From the NCBI GenBank assembly GCA_032718475.1, contig JAUCBJ010001811.1:1-64000 (forward strand): a stretch of DNA of 64,000 nucleotides. The letters are read 5' to 3'. Shown piece by piece: positions 58,942-64,000 of this stretch (positions are counted from its first letter, which is position 1; the number at the start of each line of letters is the position of its first letter). The stretch comes from Nemertoderma westbladi (taxonomy: Eukaryota; Xenacoelomorpha; Nemertodermatida; Nemertodermatidae). The position numbers and the translations under genes were made by a program. Under the pieces are notes generated by a model, which made no database searches, was not told the origin of the DNA, and saw only the letters and a list, made by a program, of their open reading frames with translations.

Positions 58942-60474
58942 TCAGTCTTCAATATAGAAGTTTCTCAGGATGGACTCAATAACGTCTACCGGATACTTAC
59001 CAATCTGGGCCATTGCCGTTTTCTTTAGAACAAACAGCGTGCCGTTGTGACTATTGCGGGCACCGAATATCCTGACATACATCTGGTATGTAACCACTGG
59101 GCTGGATAGGTCTTCATTCTCGAACCAGAGAAATCCGAGACTATCCTGGTCCGCCTTGCAGGCTCTTACCTGGTGGAACATCGCCTCGATGTCGCAAGTA
59201 AATGTGAATCGCCGCTGTCTAAAGCGTAACAGTATCCCTATCAAATTGTTATTTAAGTTGGGACCATCCATCAACTCTGAGTTCAGGGACATACCTTTAT
59301 AGACTGCTGCGCAGTCGTTGACTACTCGGCCCTTGTCTGGTTTGTCAGGGTGAGTCACATAGTGGTGTGGAAGGTAATAAGTCTGGTCCATCACTAAGTC
59401 CGGGTCCTCTACCTTCCCAGCAAATCCCTTGTCAAAATAGTTGTTTATCTGGGCGCAATACTTCTCCCTAACGTCTGGATTCTTCAGCAACCGAGACCTT
59501 ACTCCGTTCAATCTTTTCAAGGCTAAGTTGTAGTTGTTCTCCAACTTAGGAGGTTGTCGACGCCACAACATTCCAACTTCAAAATGTCCTGTCGGTAGCA
59601 GACGTATGGTATCTTCCATCATCTCCAGCGACCGTTTCTCATCAGTGGACATGGTTAGGTCATACCCACTGGGTTCCATTGCGTCCCTATCCAGCCATTC
59701 GACGGTTCTAGCTCCTGTCTCGAGGTCCTGGCGTATCAATTCCTTCTGTAGCTCATCTTCACTGTATTGGAAAATGTCGAGGTCTCGATATCTAGCCACT
59801 TGACCCTCCACTATATCGGTATAAGTCAAAACGTTACTCAAATAAGTGGCGTGGGCCGCTGAACCAGACCCACGGGTCTGATAACAGTAGTCCTCGGGTT
59901 CACTATCTGTCCGGTCGTTGTAGAGGGGTTCCGACAATCTAACATTATCGAGAATCAACTCTTCGTCCGACTCGCTAACGTCACTATAGTGGTCAATACA
60001 GGTTCTCCTAAACTCGTCTATGTCTGGTGGTTCTACTAACGGTGGTTGAATTATAGGCTGTAATCCGTTGTGTCTATCCCTTGGCTTGTCGCCACCTGTA
60101 AGCTCATAAGACATGGGTACTCGTGTATACCAACCTAATATAGTCCTATGGGCGTGTGGTCCATTTACATGCGGCTCAGCTGGTCTCGTTTCCCATATTT
60201 GGTGCGCGATCAGCTGTTCTGCACCAATCAACATAGATACATTCCTATAACCCACCTGGTGTCTCGGTATTCTGAGCTTGTCAAAATACTCCTGTGCTAT
60301 GGGACTCATCGGTGGCACCTTACCTAACTGCCTGCCGAACCCTTTCATAGCTAGACACTTAAATCCGTCTAATGGCAACGCTCTCTGTTCTTGGCGAGTG
60401 TGTTGGTCTCTTGGGAGTAGGGAGTCTAGTTCTACCGAAATCTTGTGTCCCTTGAGGTCCCCTACCCCGTGCAT
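58942..60474 (-). pseudogene. BEL/Pao reverse transcriptase (catalytic motif altered)
   Basis: Pao-type RT. The N-terminal linker holds AMKGFGRQLGKVPPMS and IPRHQVGYRNVSMLIGAEQL. Fingers/palm follow: DKGRVVNDCAAVYKGMSLN, FTCDIEAMFHQVRACKADQD (first catalytic Asp), then a degraded RIFGARNSHNGTLFVLKKTA. The catalytic loop reads FYIED instead of the usual YVDD, and the next codon is TGA where the family normally has a sense codon. The element is therefore doubly disabled at this site. It overlaps the protease frame by about 115 bp. Confidence 0.88.
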
Positions 60475-60766
60475 GGACTTTGACTCTCATTTGGATCTCC
60501 TCGGCGTCCTGGAAGCTGGAAACGGCTCTCGCCACTTCCTCGTCGATATATGATAATGTGGACGCAGTGTCCAACATCACATATATTCTCTTCGATCCCT
60601 TGTCTCCAGTAAGTTTCACCGGAATCATGCTGAATATTTCCGACGTGGCCGATGACAAATACGTCCGCGCGCTGGTCGATGAACTATCCGCGGTGAACCC
60701 TTGGCAGGTCACCTCTCTCGCGCTCAGCCTCGCCATCCTCGTCCGACGAACCTGGTTGATACCCAT
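60359..60766 (-). pseudogene. BEL/Pao aspartic protease
   Basis: A short frame in a third phase with the retroelement protease signature YVMLDTASTLSYIDEEVARA (DTA for the usual DS/TG), preceded by SEIFSMIPVKLTG. It would process the polyprotein. It overlaps the end of gag (60684-60766) and the start of the RT frame (60474-60359), and each crossing needs a net +1 shift. Confidence 0.8.
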
Positions 60767-62870
60767 CGTCCTGGATGCCGGTGTACGTATTTCTCCTTAT
60801 CGTTACGGGATCTCTGCTCCCCTTCCTTTGAGGATTTCTCTGTAGGTAACGGTCCGTTGGGGTATGGAAATCCGCATGTAGCAACTTGTGATGTAGTCTG
60901 CCGCATTCCATGCATCCGTCCTTGCTGTTCGGGCACTGGCGCCGTACATGACCTGGCGCAAGACATGCCCAACAGGTGTCCAACGTCCGCACTTGAACTC
61001 TTCTCTGTTCCGAAGTTAATTCTTTGAACCGTCTGCAACTGTCTAACTTATGGTCGTCAGATCTTACCTCCTTTAGTAAGCAGAATTGGCAACCTACAAA
61101 TCCAACCGGCAACTCCTGTTGCTTTACCTTAGGTCTATCTGACCGCTCACCTGACCATACTCGCGAGTCTGATCTAAAGGCAGGGGTACTCGAATTATAT
61201 CTGTCTACTGAGTTAAAAGTCACAGTGGTCCTGTCATCGTCAAAACTTACCATTGACTTACTGGTAACAGGTTTAGACTCCCTCATATTCTCCTCTGAGA
61301 AGTTTGATTTCATCTCTGCTACCGCATCTGTGGCTATCATGTCATGGATATGTTGAAGTGTCAATACTTTACCTTGACCCTCTAACTTATTCTCTAATTT
61401 GCGCCATTTCTGTCGGTAACGCATGTTTAAACGTCTTATTATGCTCTTCAAAACTTCGGCGTGATCACCATGATGTGGTAGATTCACCGTCCTCAAGATG
61501 TCTAATGCATTCGAAATAGCGTTCGCTAAGTTCAACAGCTCTAACGGAGTTGTAATCCTTCCGCCCTTACCCAAGTCTTCCACTATCGACTGTGCCATCT
61601 TGGTTTTATTCCCGTAGATGTCGCTAAGCGTCTTCATAGCTAACTCAAATGCTCTTTCATTGCCGACAAAGTTGTCAGCAATGGCTCTAGGTTCTCGATG
61701 GAGCATCTGAAGCAGATAGTTGAACTTCTCGTTGGGAGTAAAGGTGCTATTGGTCAGCTGTTCGTCGACATAGGTTTTAAATGTCCTCCAATGCCTATGG
61801 TTGCCCATAAACTTTTGGGGTTGTTGCGTCGGCAGTCCTTGCCTAGCGGCAAACTTCCCTATGTCTCTAAGTGTTGCGTCGTTCCAGGTTAACAAATTAT
61901 TTAGTTCTGCAGGGTTATTAAGTCTGGTCCTTTCCTGGTGATTTGAACTTACCTGCTCCGCGTCGGTCCTTCTTTCCTTCTGGTTTTGGGACTTCTGACG
62001 TCTCATGTCTTCCTCTTCATCACTTGAGTCTGTGTTAGTCCTCAGCGCTCGCGTTGGTTTGTGTGCCGAAGCCCTGACCCAAGCCTCCTGTATAAATCTT
62101 TCCGCTGAATTCTCGAAGTTGGGATTATGAATCGTAGGGACAGGCATTCTTACCTGAGGTCTATGTGGTATAGTTGCCTCTGATATGCGTACTCGTTGAC
62201 TAGGTTGGACTTTATCTAACTCAGGCCTGCTAGGATTAGAATTACTTCTTACCTGGGCTGCTTTCTTTAACCGTAGGTTACTAAGCATGTCCGTTATAGG
62301 TTGGATGTGCGGCGATATAGCTTGCGCTAAACTAGCACTTAACTCATCCCTCGTAATAAATTCCTGGCTAGGGTTCTGCTGTATAGTCGGCTCTATCTGA
62401 GTAATCCGATGTCTCTCATATGATCCCTCTTCCGGTTTAACCCGGAAGTTCTCCGTCGAACTGGGTCGGCGATCCGTCCGCATATTCCAAACCCACGGGT
62501 TCAGTTCGCCCAATACTCGGCCTGTCGGAGTTTCTTCTCTAAACTCACCATTGTCTCGATCGGTATGTCGTGGTGCGGTGTCCTGACGGCGCGGATCCTG
62601 CGCGATGGGTGAAGCACTAATACCAACTGGCGTGCGATATGTAGAGAACGGTTTAGCGATCCGTGTACTCGTAATAGCTGGTCCGGGTATAGGAATTCTG
62701 GTCGTCGTCGACTCGCATATAGCCGGAGTTCTCGCTTCCTGTTCGGCCTTCTGCTGTGCGAACAGTTCTCGCAACTCAGTACCTACACTCGCCCCACATT
62801 CTTCGATCATTTGCATCCCCTTCTCGGCGATTTCATTCGCCTTCCTGGTCCGTCCGTTCTAGGTTTAGTC
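60684..62870 (-). pseudogene. BEL/Pao gag, nucleocapsid part
   Basis: A 710-codon frame that continues gag after a frameshift near 62833-62870. The central region WRTFKTYVDEQLTNSTFTPN, FNYLLQMLHREPRAIADNFV and LNMRYRQKWRKLENKL is typical of BEL gag (capsid-like). The zinc-knuckle region CWACLAPGHVRRQC and CMECGRLHHKLLH lies near residues 635-665. The product packages the RNA. Several acidic and Arg-rich linkers are present. Confidence 0.88.
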
Positions 62871-64000
62871 TCGCACTTTCCAACTGCGCCAATTTACGTT
62901 GTTCTTCATCCCTCGCTCGTCTCGCTGCGCTCTCTTCTTCCAACCGCACCTTCTCTTCGTATAGAGCGCGTCGCTCTTTCTCGATCTCGAGTTCTCGTTC
63001 CTTGCGTTCGCGTTCGACTTGTAGTTCGCGTTCCTTGCGTTCACATTCGACTTGTAGTTCGCGTTCCTTGCGTTCGCGTGCCGCTTGCTCAAGCTTACTT
63101 ATATCCTCCAACTCTCGCAGCTTCGCATCTAACTTAGTGCGCTCCCGTTCCCACTCGGCCTCCTTCCGTGCTTCCGATGCACACAAAACTTCTGCCTGTT
63201 GTTCATCTAGTTGGCGTCTTCTCTCTTCTGCCGAGTTGTGAGAAACAAGGGATCTAGCGCATATAACTTTCCCTCGCGTGTGACTAACCTGAGAATCACC
63301 GCTGTCTCTAGATGCGTCGTCGGGTGGAGTTAACGTCCTCTGTTGGATGTTGTCCGTCGTCGGTAGCACCTGGCCCGGTACCACCACTACACTCTGCATC
63401 AGCGAGCTGGTAACTTCCCTCTGATACCGGCGCTCTTCCTTGTATTGGGTCTCTTCCCGCTCCACTAAGTTTCTCGACTCCGCGTCACTTACCTGAGTCA
63501 CCTGCGCTTGTGATGCCCATGTCAACCAGTTCTCCGTCCTAACTTGTCGAAATCGCTCCGATAACGCGCGGTGTTGTTCTAACAAGGCTGCTAAAGCCCT
63601 GTCGTAAACCCTCGTCGCCATGTCACTCAACTCCACTGCTCTCTTCGCTAGGACTGCAAGCTCCTCCGTCTGTTTGAATAACGCTGAGTTGTATCCCTTT
63701 CTAATCTCTACTAACCCTTCCCTTCCGATGTTACCAGAGTCGGCTAGCATCTTCCTTACCTTATCTGCCGTCCGGGTTATATGTCCGGCATGCGCACGAA
63801 GTTTCTTCTTTATCGCGAGGTCTAATTCTCTCTCGCTTACCTGACTCACACTCAGTGGACTTGAAGGATTATATCGGGAACTACGGGTACTCCTTACAGC
63901 AGCTGGGACCACGGCACTTACCATACCCACAGGTCTGGAAACCGGGCTCCGGGCTCTCGCTTCTGCCACACTACTCTCCCTATCACTCACCTCTGGCCGG
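62833..64000 (-). pseudogene. BEL/Pao gag, N-terminal coiled-coil part (runs off the window)
   Basis: Open to the window edge on its 5' side; the first in-frame candidate start at 63990 is GTG, so the true start lies outside. Residues ~230-385 form a strongly charged coiled coil with a 10-residue repeat (ERKERELQVE) three times, encoded by 30-bp repeats at about 62990-63090. It ends at a TGA (62833-62835), after which gag continues in another phase. Confidence 0.8.

Noticed and set aside
58942-58944. Selenocysteine or programmed read-through at the TGA codons of the BEL element (also 57262-57264)
   Set aside because: No SECIS-like structure was identified. The first TGA lies next to an altered catalytic motif, so ordinary decay is simpler.
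56065-64000. An infectious retrovirus with an env gene
   Set aside because: No envelope-like frame lies between integrase and the expected LTR; the domain order is that of a BEL/Pao retrotransposon.

Overview
The window is eukaryotic, and almost certainly metazoan, repeat-dominated DNA. It contains relics of several LINE (non-LTR) families, two BEL/Pao LTR retrotransposon families, an IS630/Tc1-type DNA transposase, tRNA-derived SINE-like pieces, many small foldback/MITE-like elements and long GC-rich minisatellites in AT-rich surroundings. I see no convincing host gene with exons, no rRNA or intact tRNA gene, and nothing prokaryotic. The mixture (BEL/Pao, CR1/L2-like and RTE-like LINEs, frequent TAGGCCTA-type words) suits an invertebrate, possibly marine, but I cannot name the taxon.

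Layout. 0-1.4 kb: degenerate 3' end of an unidentified ORF and an LTR/promoter-like stretch. 1.76-2.98 kb: an IS630-type transposase whose N-terminus carries a RING-H2 finger, broken by a frameshift and a stop, followed by a diverged ~150-bp repeat array. 4-9.6 kb: AT-rich DNA with SINE-like and MITE-like pieces and a ~20-bp array. 9.95-11.35 kb: a 1.19-kb terminal-inverted-repeat unit plus a ~200-bp palindrome, present again in inverted orientation at 43.2-44.6 kb. 11.4-15.7 kb: a 30-bp satellite, hairpin MITEs and CGTAT/TTACG microsatellites. 15.8-19.9 kb and 26.3-30.0 kb: two copies of one module (76-bp minisatellite, ~340-bp foldback, 48-bp minisatellite, AT-rich tail). The second copy lies inside a 30-bp-type minisatellite and is bracketed by a 156-bp direct repeat. 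20.8-23.5 kb: LINE relics. 31.6-34.8 kb and 40.7-43.3 kb: two copies of a CR1/L2-like LINE sharing an old nonsense codon. 35.1-39.1 kb: an uncharacterised 839-codon open frame (DEDDy exonuclease-like domain plus zinc knuckles) and a downstream array containing a fragment related to its 5' end. 39.6-40.7 kb: 3' end of a second BEL/Pao family. 44.6-53.2 kb: LTR-like and LINE fragments. 56.1-64.0 kb: a BEL/Pao element on the minus strand running off the window, with gag, protease, RT, RNase H and integrase recognisable but broken by frameshifts and two TGA codons.

The genes do not form a host pathway. They are mobile-element polyproteins, and the window records nested insertion, segmental duplication and minisatellite expansion. 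The item most worth following is the 36.45-39.05 kb minus-strand gene: long, open, and combining a catalytically degenerate WRN/RNase D-type exonuclease fold with CCHC knuckles and a basic tail. Second are the RING-H2-transposase fusion and the strong strand-biased excess of GGTAAG (splice-donor-like) hexamers in the BEL element.
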